From NCBI GenBank assembly GCA_026705345.1, contig JAPPAV010000045.1, positions 1-64,000 of the forward strand: 64,000 bases of DNA, in the 5' to 3' direction. The notes under the pieces were generated by a model. The model made no database searches, had not been told where the DNA came from, and saw only the letters and a program-made list of their open reading frames with translations. Each line of letters opens with the position of its first letter. The stretch's first letter is position 1. Below are positions 8,275 to 16,068 of the stretch, in pieces. This DNA comes from Gammaproteobacteria bacterium. GTDB lineage: Bacteria; Pseudomonadota; Gammaproteobacteria; Pseudomonadales; Azotimanducaceae. Both the position numbers and the translations under genes were made by a program.

Positions 8275-9339
8275 TCAGCTTGCCGTGACAGGCATCTCCA
8301 GGCCGCGGGGAACCCCCGGGTTCTCCAAGGCCTGCACCTGCCCCATGATGTCTCGAAAGCGTTCCTGCTGCTCAGGGGTGGACCTCGGCAGCCCCAGCCC
8401 CGTCCGTGTCGCGTACTCCCGGTGTTCAGCGAGGAACCCGGGCAGACCGTCGTAGGTGCACGTCTGCGCCAGAGCTAGGATGTCGTCGACGGACACCGTG
8501 TCGCGCATCTCGTCCCACCGCCCGCGTAGCGAGAGCGCATGGAGTTTCTGGCCCAACTCCTCGAGTCCGTGCAGCGCCAACACCTTGTGGTACGTCCGCG
8601 TCGAACCGTAGAACGACAACGCCCGCCGCATGCCGAGCGCCTTCTGTTCGATCTCGCTGTCGCTGTCGCCGAGGATGAGGTAGCCGCTCTCGGCGATTTC
8701 GAGGTCGGACCACGTACGGCCGCTTCGTTCCAGACCCGTCCTGATAGCCGGCAGCAGCACCTCGCGCATGTACTTGTCCGACATGATGCCGCCGTGGGGC
8801 ATGATCACGTCGGCCACCTCCCCCGCCGTACGCGCCATGCCCGGCCCGACCATGGCGAGCCCGACCTTGGGCCGCGGATGTTCGATCGGACCCGGATTGA
8901 AGTTGGGTGTCATCAACGTGTAGGTGTACTGCTTGCCGAGAAACTGCGCCGGCTTGCCGTCCTGCCAGGTGTCCCAGACGGCGTGCATCATGCGGATGTA
9001 CTCGCGCATTCGGGGTGCCGGCGGCGACCACGTGCCGCCGAAACGTCGTTCGTTGTGGCCCTTGACCTGGCTGCCCAGACCCAGGCAGAACCGTCCCCCG
9101 GAAAGGTGCTGCAGATCCCACGCTTCCATGGCGAGCACCATGGGGCTGCGCGGAAACGCGATCGTCACGGAGGTCTGCAGGCCGATGCGCTCGGTCGCCG
9201 TCGCGGCCACAGTCATGGTCAGCATGGAGTCGTGGGACAGTTCGCCGCAGGTGATGCAGTCGAATCCAGCGGCCTCCGCCGCGCGGGCTTGCGCCGGTAC
9301 CGCCGCCGGCCAGCCGCCAACGCCCGTAATCACTTTCAT
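8275..9339 (-). CDS. Luciferase-like (LLM) flavin-dependent oxidoreductase
   Basis: The 354-residue protein has the TIM-barrel pattern of LLM flavin enzymes: GFDCITCGELSHD near the N-terminus, ERIGLQTSVTIAFPRSP, and LSGGRFCLGLGSQVKGHNE. These enzymes use FMNH2 or F420. It most resembles the F420-dependent subgroup, but the cofactor cannot be fixed by eye. It is one of three unrelated-in-detail LLM enzymes in this window. It leads a two-gene operon with the HIT gene. Confidence 0.85.
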   Translation of the reverse strand: MKVITGVGGWPAAVPAQARAAEAAGFDCITCGELSHDSMLTMTVAATATERIGLQTSVTIAFPRSPMVLAMEAWDLQHLSGGRFCLGLGSQVKGHNERRFGGTWSPPAPRMREYIRMMHAVWDTWQDGKPAQFLGKQYTYTLMTPNFNPGPIEHPRPKVGLAMVGPGMARTAGEVADVIMPHGGIMSDKYMREVLLPAIRTGLERSGRTWSDLEIAESGYLILGDSDSEIEQKALGMRRALSFYGSTRTYHKVLALHGLEELGQKLHALSLRGRWDEMRDTVSVDDILALAQTCTYDGLPGFLAEHREYATRTGLGLPRSTPEQQERFRDIMGQVQALENPGVPRGLEMPVTAS

Positions 9340-9436
9340 CCAACATCCCCCAACACAAAGGCCGCAATCATAACCGCCAGAATGCCGAGCAGATGCTGCC
9401 CGGCGGGTGCATGGCTACCGATGCCTCTAAGGCTGC

Positions 9437-9559
9437 TCACGCTTGAACCCAGACCATCCCAGGCAGTGGTACGACCTGCTGCGGAACGTACTCGGCGTGT
9501 TCGGCGACGACATCCTCGAAGTGCGCGTAGATCAGCACATTGAGGTCGGGCAGTAGCAT
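9437..9559 (-). pseudogene. Truncated PIN toxin of a decayed RHH/PIN module
   Basis: Only about 26 residues match the intact toxin at 61537-61980 (MLLPDLNVLIYAHFEDVVAE against MLLPDVNVLIYAHFEGIVAE). After that the sequence diverges and stops at residue 40, so three of the catalytic positions are gone. It lies eight bases after the antitoxin gene, the same arrangement as in the intact module. It is certainly not an active nuclease. Confidence 0.85.
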
Positions 9560-9567
9560 CGCGGCCG

Positions 9568-9822
9568 CTACCGTCCCAAGCCGAACCGGATCTCGTCGTC
9601 CTCGGCATCCACGGACCTTGGCCGGTCCAGGCCCACTTCCGGGCGGACGCGAACGCCAGGCGTGGTCACCAAGGTGAAGGCCGGCGGTTCCGACGGCGCG
9701 CGCCGCTTCAGCGCGTCGTCCAGGACTCCGGCGATGAACGCACTCATACTCAGCCCCTGCGCGGCCGCCGCACGGCGCAACTGATTCGAGAGATGCTCGT
9801 CTAGCGATATTGTCGTCCGCAT
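9568..9822 (-). CDS. Ribbon-helix-helix antitoxin, orphaned copy
   Basis: An 84-residue protein beginning MRTTISLDEHLSNQLRRAAA, a classic CopG/Arc ribbon-helix-helix N-terminus, with a tail that would bind a PIN toxin. It is nearly the same as the antitoxin at 61989-62243. The ATG at 9822 was preferred over an in-frame ATG four codons upstream because it begins the RHH strand. Its partner toxin is truncated, so it is an orphan antitoxin that could still cross-neutralise the intact toxin. Confidence 0.8.
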   Translation of the reverse strand: MRTTISLDEHLSNQLRRAAAAQGLSMSAFIAGVLDDALKRRAPSEPPAFTLVTTPGVRVRPEVGLDRPRSVDAEDDEIRFGLGR

Positions 9823-9829
9823 GATGCAG

Positions 9830-9858
9830 AGCATAACTTGGAGTGATCAATGCACCAG
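9830..9858 (-). promoter_or_regulatory. Decayed promoter of the orphan antitoxin
   Basis: The -10 TATGCT (minus strand, 9835-9830) is the same as in the intact module, but the -35 position 17 bases upstream reads CTGGTG where the intact copy has TTGATG. This agrees with loss of expression of the broken module. Bases 9860-10080 hold no gene that I can support. Confidence 0.4.
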
Positions 9859-10093
9859 CGACTACACCCGTTGCAACGCGGCATCGACCGGGCGACGCGA
9901 TCCGGAGGCCAGGCGGCTCGGCATCTCCCGCACGACGACGTTTGGCGCTCACCGGGATTGGTCATGCATCCCCACGGATTCGATAGCCTCGACGACGTGT
10001 CTGCATGCCGCCGCTGACATCGTGGCAATGGAACCGATGACGCCTTCGTCTGCCGCACAGTAGAATCAAGAAGTTCCACTGGTGGAGGCGCGC

Positions 10094-10903
10094 ATGGCAA
10101 ACCGAGCACATCTCATCACGGGCGGCTACCCGATCGGATCGGCGGCCGGCCACGACATGGACTATGCACGCATCGAACTCCTGCGCCGGCTGTATGCAAA
10201 CGGTTACCAGACCACCGTCGCCAACGACTTCACCGACATCGCCGCCCGCCTAGCCGGCGTCGACTTCCTGGTCACCTATGTCGCCGGTCCCTACCCCGAC
10301 GACGAGCAGAGCCGGATCGTCGACCATTGGCTCGCCGAAGGCGGCAGGTGGTTCGCGCTGCACGGCACGAGCGGCGGTCGGGCCAAAAGGGTCGATGGCA
10401 GCCGACGCCGAAAGATGGTCCGGCTCGCCCACCACGACCTGCTCGGCGCGTTCTTCCTCAACCATCCTCCGGTGCGCCGTTTCGATGTCGCCGTCCAGGC
10501 CAACGACCATCCGCTTGTCGACGGCCTGCCCCGGACCTTCGCCGTCACCGACGAGCTATATCTGATCGAACCGGTGGGCGAGAGCCGGGTTCTGCTTACC
10601 ACCGAACTGGCCGAAGACCCGTCTCCCGAAGGATTCGGTTTCGCCTACGACGAAGACACGTCCGTCGGCGCCGACGGGAAGACGCGGGTGCTCGGTCTAG
10701 AACGCACGGTCGGCGACGGCGCGGTGGCGTACGTTGCGCTCGGCCATTGCCATTCCCCGAGAACCAACGCCCAGCCATTCGTGGACCGGAACGTGGATGC
10801 CGAAGGAAAAACGCCGCTGCATTTCCGAGGCGCGTGGGAAACGCCGGAGTTCGGGCAGATCCTCGACAACGCAATGGGCTGGGGGCAAAGCGCAGCCGCC
10901 TAA
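10094..10903 (+). CDS. ThuA-like (class I glutamine amidotransferase-fold) protein
   Basis: A 269-residue protein with the ThuA pattern: LITGGYPIGSAAGHDMDYAR at the N-terminus, DFLVTYVAGPYPDDEQ, and GGRWFALHGTSGG where the nucleophile elbow of amidotransferases would be. His replaces Cys there, as is usual in ThuA-like proteins. ThuA is linked to trehalose utilisation, but most relatives have no known reaction. ATG 10094 was chosen because GGTGGAG lies seven bases upstream. It stands alone between two toxin-antitoxin modules. Confidence 0.75.
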   Translation: MANRAHLITGGYPIGSAAGHDMDYARIELLRRLYANGYQTTVANDFTDIAARLAGVDFLVTYVAGPYPDDEQSRIVDHWLAEGGRWFALHGTSGGRAKRVDGSRRRKMVRLAHHDLLGAFFLNHPPVRRFDVAVQANDHPLVDGLPRTFAVTDELYLIEPVGESRVLLTTELAEDPSPEGFGFAYDEDTSVGADGKTRVLGLERTVGDGAVAYVALGHCHSPRTNAQPFVDRNVDAEGKTPLHFRGAWETPEFGQILDNAMGWGQSAAA

Positions 10904-10934
10904 GTGCCGAGACTCGTCCACGTCGGGGTTGTTG

Positions 10935-11165
10935 CTAGCCGACCCCACAGGAAGCGCCGCAACTACCGGCGTCGCATGCCCCCGCACCGCCGTCGCTGTC
11001 CGACGCGTCGGTGTCAGATCCGTCGGGTGCAACCGCCGGCATCATCAACAACGCCGAACTGTCGGAGCCGTCCCGGCGTTTTCTGCGCACTTCCTCGGCC
11101 ATGTCATCGCCAAGGGTCGCCTCGTCAGCGGAGGCGCCGAACAGCGTCTGCAACCATTTCCACAT
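10935..11165 (-). CDS. Possible small protein with Cys/Gly-rich tail
   Basis: A 76-residue open frame starting MWKWLQTLFGASADEATLGD, with an acidic/basic middle and a tail containing three Cys in a Gly/Ala/Ser setting (CDAGSCGASCGVG). A CGGAG lies about ten bases upstream of the ATG. I do not recognise it. The hydrophobic start and patterned tail make it better than a random frame, but high-GC DNA gives many such frames and it could be spurious. Confidence 0.35.
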   Translation of the reverse strand: MWKWLQTLFGASADEATLGDDMAEEVRRKRRDGSDSSALLMMPAVAPDGSDTDASDSDGGAGACDAGSCGASCGVG

Positions 11166-11281
11166 GACCGAAACACTCCGCTGTCAATCGCAAGTAAGCA
11201 TACCGCGAGGCAGATGCCCCGCGTCTTTGGACTACACAGGTACACCTTCACAGCTCGCGCGGCAACTCTCACCGAAACATG

Positions 11282-11310
11282 TTCATATTTCCGTTTAAAA
11301 GGCGGATAAT
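11282..11310 (+). promoter_or_regulatory. Promoter of the AbiE module, probably giving a leaderless mRNA
   Basis: TTCATA at 11282-11287 and GATAAT at 11305-11310 are separated by 17 bases. The ATG of the antitoxin gene begins at 11316, five bases after the -10, so transcription would start at or next to the start codon and no ribosome-binding site would be present. Confidence 0.55.
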
Positions 11311-11315
11311 AGGGC

Positions 11316-12137
11316 ATGGTTCGTAGCCGAAGCGCGCTGTCCAGCTACATCGACCGGCTTCTCTCCGAAGGCCGCTCGGTGTTCACCGCTGCACAGGCCG
11401 AAGACGAACTTGGCATCACGCACCGGTCCTTTCTAGACGCCTCGGAGCGCCTGCAACGGTCCGGGAAGCTCATCAGACCGCGCCAAGGATTCTATGTCGT
11501 CGTCCCGCCGCAATACGCCAGCTGGGGCGCACCCCCGCCAACGTGGTTCATCGACGCCCTGATGCGTTGGGAGAACGAAGCCTACTACGTTGCCTTGCTG
11601 AAGGCTGCCGAGTTGCACGGCGCCACGCATCAGGCCGTCATGCAGTTTCAAGTCGTGTGCGGCAAACGCCTGCCGGAGATCCGGGCTGGGCGCAGTCTCA
11701 TCGTGTTCTACTTCCGCAGGGCAATGGCACCCCCGGTCGCCGGAGTCGAGAACCGAAAAACGGATACAGGAACGATGAAGGTATCGTCGGCAGCCTTGAC
11801 CGCCCTCGACCTCCTCCGGTACCCGCAGGCGTCCGGAGGGATTGACAACGTCTCCACCGTCCTAGCCGAACTGGCCCCCGCGATCGAACCCGACGAGCTT
11901 GCGTCGCTGTCGGCCCGGACGGAGCGGTCGGTCGTACAACGGCTGGGCTATCTGCTGGACTGGATCGGCGCAGACCGCCTGGCGCAACCCATGCTGGACG
12001 CCCTGCTGTCGAAGTCACCGCTGCGTTGGACCGAACTCGAGCGGGAAGCCCGCGACCCGGATTTCGCCTCCGACCTACCGCTGCAGGATCCCAAGTGGCG
12101 TATCGTGGCGCACCGTCCACCCGAACCTGACCTGTGA
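11316..12137 (+). CDS. abiEi: AbiEi-family antitoxin (type IV toxin-antitoxin)
   Basis: The 273-residue protein has an N-terminal winged helix (FTAAQAEDELGITHRSFLDA ...LIRPRQGFYVVVP, about residues 20-70) followed by the AbiEi core, with WFIDALMRWENEAYYVALLKA typical of the family. AbiEi represses its own operon and counteracts AbiEii without binding it. The gene begins five bases after a -10 box and overlaps the toxin gene by four bases (GTGA). The pair is known for phage abortive infection and plasmid or island stabilisation. Confidence 0.88.
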   Translation: MVRSRSALSSYIDRLLSEGRSVFTAAQAEDELGITHRSFLDASERLQRSGKLIRPRQGFYVVVPPQYASWGAPPPTWFIDALMRWENEAYYVALLKAAELHGATHQAVMQFQVVCGKRLPEIRAGRSLIVFYFRRAMAPPVAGVENRKTDTGTMKVSSAALTALDLLRYPQASGGIDNVSTVLAELAPAIEPDELASLSARTERSVVQRLGYLLDWIGADRLAQPMLDALLSKSPLRWTELEREARDPDFASDLPLQDPKWRIVAHRPPEPDL

Positions 12138-12997
12138 TCCCGTCGCAGAACATTGTTGCCTGGGCCAATGTGGTCCCCTGGGTGGAACCCCGCCAAGTCG
12201 AACAGGACTTGATCATCAGCCGCTCTCTGGTCGAGATGTTCAGCGACTGCCACCTGCGCGACGCGCTTCGGTTCCGGGGCGGCACGGCTCTGAACAAACT
12301 GCACCTACCGAGCCCATTGCGCTATTCGGAGGACATCGACCTCGTGCGCACTTCGAAGGGACCAATCGGGCCCATCGTCGACCGCCTCAGGGCCACGCTC
12401 GAGCCATGGCTCGGGGCGGCGCAGATCGCCCAGAGTCCGGTGGCTCCGAAGCTGCGATTCCGTGCCGATCCGGAAGACGGAAGCGGCGTGCCGATCCGCC
12501 TGAAAGTCGAGATCAACACCCGTGAAGTCGAAGCCTTCGATCCGCCCGTCACACGACGCCTCGAAGTGGCGAACCCATGGTTCGCCGGCCAAGCCGACAT
12601 TCCCACCTTCTCGTCCGAGGAGATGCTGGCAACGAAGTTCAGGGCGCTGCTGCAGAGGAACAAGGGTCGCGACCTGTACGACCTGGCGGAGGGTCTAGCC
12701 GTCCTCGAACCGTTGGACGTCGGTCGCGTGGTCGAGATATTCCGTTGCTACATGCACACGGCCGGCCTCGCCATCTCCCGCGCCCAGGCGCAGGAGCGCA
12801 TGTTCGCGAAGCTGGCTCGCCCGCGACTCTGGCTCGACATCCACCCTTTACTGCCAGCCCACCGTGCCGATGCGCACACCGCGGCAACGCAGGCGGAGTC
12901 CTTTCGGCGGGTCTTCACGCACCTCATCGACCGACTCCCCGGTGACCCCTGGGCGCGCACAGAAGTGATGAAGACACGATTCGGCATCGAATGGTGA
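12134..12997 (+). CDS. abiEii: AbiEii/AbiGii-family nucleotidyltransferase toxin
   Basis: The 287-residue protein has the signature of the family: FRGGTALNKLH near residue 48 followed by RYSEDIDLV near 65, where the Gly-Gly and the two Asp form the nucleotidyltransferase active site. A later conserved part EEMLATKFRALLQRNKGRDLYDL (about 160-182) carries the further Lys/Asp motif. AbiEii-type enzymes are thought to add nucleotides to tRNA acceptor ends and halt growth. It starts at GTG 12134 inside the antitoxin stop. Confidence 0.9.
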   Translation: MIPSQNIVAWANVVPWVEPRQVEQDLIISRSLVEMFSDCHLRDALRFRGGTALNKLHLPSPLRYSEDIDLVRTSKGPIGPIVDRLRATLEPWLGAAQIAQSPVAPKLRFRADPEDGSGVPIRLKVEINTREVEAFDPPVTRRLEVANPWFAGQADIPTFSSEEMLATKFRALLQRNKGRDLYDLAEGLAVLEPLDVGRVVEIFRCYMHTAGLAISRAQAQERMFAKLARPRLWLDIHPLLPAHRADAHTAATQAESFRRVFTHLIDRLPGDPWARTEVMKTRFGIEW

Positions 12998-13075
12998 GCG
13001 AGCCGTGCTTCCCGCTCGAAAGCCCGCACCGGTCGCAACGCCGGTTGTCTCGCCGGGGGCCGGCGGGCGAAAAGC

Positions 13076-13684
13076 CTACCCGTAGGTCAGTAGCGCGGGC
13101 GGCAGGTGTCCGACGTCGTTGAGGCCCGTGACCTGCGTGCCCAGATAAGTCTTCGAGGACACGCGGCAGATGCCGCAGTTGTGGATGTCGAACCGGGCCC
13201 AGGCGTCGAGACGAACGGCGAGCACGCGGCATAGCAGGTAGCGGATGACGTTGCCGTGGCAGACCAAGAGCGTCGTGCCCTCGTTGTCGGACTCGAAGTA
13301 GCGCGAATAGGCCCGGTCGAGGTGCTCGCGGCACTCCGCGGTCTGCGAAGCCTTGACGCCCTCCGGATAGAACACCTCCTGGCCGGGCGGAACCGACGGC
13401 ACGCATTCGCAGATGTCCGCGTCGGTCTCGATGGTGATCGACGGGTGGTGGCTGGCGACCGCGTCGGCGGTCTGGCGCGCGCGGCGATACTCGCTCGCCA
13501 CGATGCGGTCGATGGACTCGTCCTTGAGCCGCTCCGCAGTGACCGACGCCTGTTTCTTGCCGAGTTCCGTGAGCCCGCCGAGTTGATTGGGCGCGGCGGA
13601 GTTGTGCTGGCCGTGCCGCAGCAGGATGACGCTGCGCAGGGGCCGGATCATCCCGTGTGCGGGCTGCGGTTGACTGGTACTCAT
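13076..13684 (-). CDS. Histidine phosphatase / phosphoglycerate-mutase-like protein
   Basis: A 202-residue protein with the catalytic RHG in VILLRHGQHNSA (His near residue 23), the second-site pattern IVASEYRRARQTADAV (about 60-75) and the distal LLVCHGNVIRYLL containing the second catalytic His (about 150). This is the compact branch-1 histidine phosphatase layout. The substrate is unknown. It converges on the AbiE operon, with only about 80 bases between the stops. Confidence 0.88.
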   Translation of the reverse strand: MSTSQPQPAHGMIRPLRSVILLRHGQHNSAAPNQLGGLTELGKKQASVTAERLKDESIDRIVASEYRRARQTADAVASHHPSITIETDADICECVPSVPPGQEVFYPEGVKASQTAECREHLDRAYSRYFESDNEGTTLLVCHGNVIRYLLCRVLAVRLDAWARFDIHNCGICRVSSKTYLGTQVTGLNDVGHLPPALLTYG

Positions 13685-13878
13685 TGGCTGGGCCCCCGAC
13701 TGCAGAACACGGATTCGCCGCGCATTCTACGGTCGGTCGGTCCCGTCACACCACTACCAGCGCGCGCGGGAAAGCGACCAACCGCATCGCACGGACCTTG
13801 ACGCGTCGCCGATCGCATGCCCGAGTCGACTGCCCGTACGACCGGGCACGACACAGCGGCCCGGCGCGAGTGGTCCGC

Positions 13879-14391
13879 CTACTTCCGCCGCTTCAGTTCG
13901 ATTGTGGTCGTCTCCTCGGTGAGTTCGCCGCCTGACATGCTTCGCCATCGGGTCGTCAAACGATCATCGCCGTGGAAGACGTATACGGCCTCGCTCATGT
14001 ACGTCGAGTCGGGCGTCGCTAGATTGGTAATGCTCTCGAAGCGCAACTCAAGGCGGTTCTCGTCGTCCGTGGTTTCGACCACAAGACGCGGCTGGTTGCC
14101 CGCCGCGCAATAGTGCGTCATCAACACCCGGTCGCCGTCGGCGTGGTACATGTTGACCATTTCGTGGCCGTCGGAACTGTTCGGAAACATGGTCTCCACA
14201 ACCGCCGAACCCCCGGCGGTCAACCGGAAGCTGGATCCCACGACGTCCGTTTCGCGACCGTCTTCGTCCAGCAGCATCCAGTCGCCCTCGAGCGCCGCCA
14301 GCTTCTCCATCACGCCGGCCTTCTCCCCAGCGAAAACAGACAAGACCGGTGCGAGCAGAAACACGCCGGCGATCAGTAGTCCGTTCCTCAT
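13879..14391 (-). CDS. Secreted protein of unknown function, lipocalin-like
   Basis: The 170-residue protein has a clean signal peptide (MRNGLLIAGVFLLAPVLSVFAGEK). The mature part begins LAALEGDWMLLDEDGRETDVVGSSFR and is rich in beta strands, much like the DUF1579/DUF6265 type of small periplasmic proteins, including one at 31815-32324. ATG 14391 was chosen because GTGGAG is ten bases upstream and the signal peptide begins here. The function is unknown. It is divergent from the GST gene, sharing about 100 bases of intergenic DNA. Confidence 0.7.
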   Translation of the reverse strand: MRNGLLIAGVFLLAPVLSVFAGEKAGVMEKLAALEGDWMLLDEDGRETDVVGSSFRLTAGGSAVVETMFPNSSDGHEMVNMYHADGDRVLMTHYCAAGNQPRLVVETTDDENRLELRFESITNLATPDSTYMSEAVYVFHGDDRLTTRWRSMSGGELTEETTTIELKRRK

Positions 14392-14487
14392 CGAATTCGT
14401 ACTCCACATCATGATGGGGCGCGTAGTGTAGCGGCACGGGTCCCGATCCGACAGGCACGCGGACCGGACCGTGCTAACGTTTCCCGT

Positions 14488-15177
14488 ATGAAGCAAACAG
14501 TCCCTCCCCTAACCCTCGTCATAGGCAACAAGAACTACTCGTCCTGGTCCGCGCGACCGTGGCTGACCATGACGGAACTCGGTATTCCGTTCGCCGAGCG
14601 AACGATCAAGTTCGACTCCGAGGATTGGGCAAGAAATATCGACGCGCTCTCCCCAACCGGGTTGGTGCCGGTGCTTTGGGAGGGTGAACCGGGATCTGGC
14701 TTCGACACCTTCGACACCGTGGCGATACTTGAACGTCTGCACGAGCTGTTTCCCGATGCCGGCGTATGGCCCCGCGATGCCCGGGCACGGGCACACGCCC
14801 GGTCCCTGGTCGCCGACTTCCACGCCGGCTATCCGCACCTGCGCGCAGCGATGCCCATGAACATCCGCAGTTCTCATCCGGGCAAGGGCATGTCGCGCGA
14901 AGTCGCCGACGAGATCGAGAAACTCTGTACGCACTGGCGCGACACGCGTGCTCGGTTCTGCACGAGCGGACCGTTCCTATTCGGGGATTTCTGCGCGGTC
15001 GACGCCTTCTACACCCCGGTCGCCTCGCGCTTCGTGACGTACGCGGTGACGCTCGACCACGAGGCCGGGAGCTACCGAGACGCCCTGTTGGGCACACGCG
15101 CCATGCGGGCTTGGACGGAAGCGGCCCTGCTCGAGACCGAATTCGTTCCCATGGACGAGCCCTACGCCACCGCGTAG
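14488..15177 (+). CDS. Glutathione S-transferase family protein
   Basis: A 229-residue GST with an N-terminal thioredoxin-like domain (LVIGNKNYSSWSARPWLTM, in which the SSWS supplies the likely catalytic Ser) and an all-helical C-terminal domain (FLFGDFCAVDAFYTPVASRF). ATG 14488 fits the family's start. The TAG stop at 15175-15177 is part of the CGTAGGGG edge of the repeat that follows, so the last residues may have been set by repeat insertion. Confidence 0.9.
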   Translation: MKQTVPPLTLVIGNKNYSSWSARPWLTMTELGIPFAERTIKFDSEDWARNIDALSPTGLVPVLWEGEPGSGFDTFDTVAILERLHELFPDAGVWPRDARARAHARSLVADFHAGYPHLRAAMPMNIRSSHPGKGMSREVADEIEKLCTHWRDTRARFCTSGPFLFGDFCAVDAFYTPVASRFVTYAVTLDHEAGSYRDALLGTRAMRAWTEAALLETEFVPMDEPYATA

Positions 15178-15275
15178 GGGCGAAGCTATCTTGCCCGACG
15201 GCGCGCCCTCGCCCGTGTACGTGTCAGGTTCCTCGGCTTCCCCAACAACGGGACGGGACAAGCCCGTCCCCTACG
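15173..15275. repeat. CGTAGGGG-type palindromic element ending two convergent genes
   Basis: The 103-bp element runs from CGTAGGGG (15173) to CCCCTACG (15275) and contains the standard GGACGGG-ACAAG-CCCGTCC hairpin. The TAG at its left edge stops the GST gene on the plus strand. The TAG at its right edge, read on the minus strand, stops the RNA methyltransferase gene. No other intergenic DNA separates these genes. Confidence 0.9.
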
Positions 15276-16062
15276 GCGCGAGCCGCTGCCGTCGGGCTTC
15301 GAACAGTAAAACAGTCGCCGCCATCGCGGCGTTGATCGAATCCGCCCGACCCGACAGCGGTATGCGCACCGCTTCGTCGCCCGGCGCCGACCATCCGGCA
15401 CCGAGGCCCCGGTGTTCGCTGCCTACCACAATCGCCGCTGCGCCCCGTAGGTCCGCCTCGGTGTACGCGACAGACGCATCCGGTCGTCCAGCGACGACGC
15501 GGATTCGCCGAGTCTGAAGCCACTGCCGGACCTCGCTCGCGCTTGCAGCCGCAACGGGCACGCTGAACAACGTACCCATGCTGGCCCGAACGACATTCGG
15601 GTTGAACATGTCAGTCATTGGATCGGCGACTACCATGCCGGCCACGCCGACGGCATCCGCCGTGCGCAGCATCGCGCCGAGGTTGCCAGGTTTCTCTATC
15701 CCGACGGCAACCAGCCATAGGGCGTCGTCCGTCTCGGGAAGCCGCTCGAGTTCGAGGTCGGGCATCGGGGCAACGCCGAGCACGCCGTCCGGCGTGTGTC
15801 GGTAGGACATCTTCTCGAAGACCGGGCGACTCGTCGGTTGGCAGTCGGCCTCCGTCGCAGCGACGCGTTCCACGACACTTCTTCCGGTGTCGGTGAGCAG
15901 CTCCTCGCAGTAGTAGAGCATCGCCAGCGGCAAGCCCGAATCCGTCGCACATGACAGTTCGCGTGCCCCCTCCACGACGAATCGCCGTTCGCGGTCGCGA
16001 TGTCGGCGGTTGCGGAGCTTGGCGACGTCCTTGACACGTGGATTGCGTACGCTGGCAAGCAT
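15271..16062 (-). CDS. TrmH/SpoU-family RNA 2'-O-methyltransferase
   Basis: The 263-residue protein has an N-terminal substrate-binding domain (KLRNRRHRDRERRFVVEGAR) and a SPOUT knot with the three motifs: IEKPGNLGAMLRTADAVG (motif 1), VVGSEHRGLG (motif 2) and IPLSGRADSINAAMAATV (motif 3). It should methylate a ribose in rRNA or tRNA with S-adenosylmethionine. It lies six bases after the PhyH-HEAT gene on the same strand. Its stop codon lies in the edge of a repeat element. Confidence 0.9.
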   Translation of the reverse strand: MLASVRNPRVKDVAKLRNRRHRDRERRFVVEGARELSCATDSGLPLAMLYYCEELLTDTGRSVVERVAATEADCQPTSRPVFEKMSYRHTPDGVLGVAPMPDLELERLPETDDALWLVAVGIEKPGNLGAMLRTADAVGVAGMVVADPMTDMFNPNVVRASMGTLFSVPVAAASASEVRQWLQTRRIRVVAGRPDASVAYTEADLRGAAAIVVGSEHRGLGAGWSAPGDEAVRIPLSGRADSINAAMAATVLLFEARRQRLAP

Positions 16063-16068
16063 GTCGCT

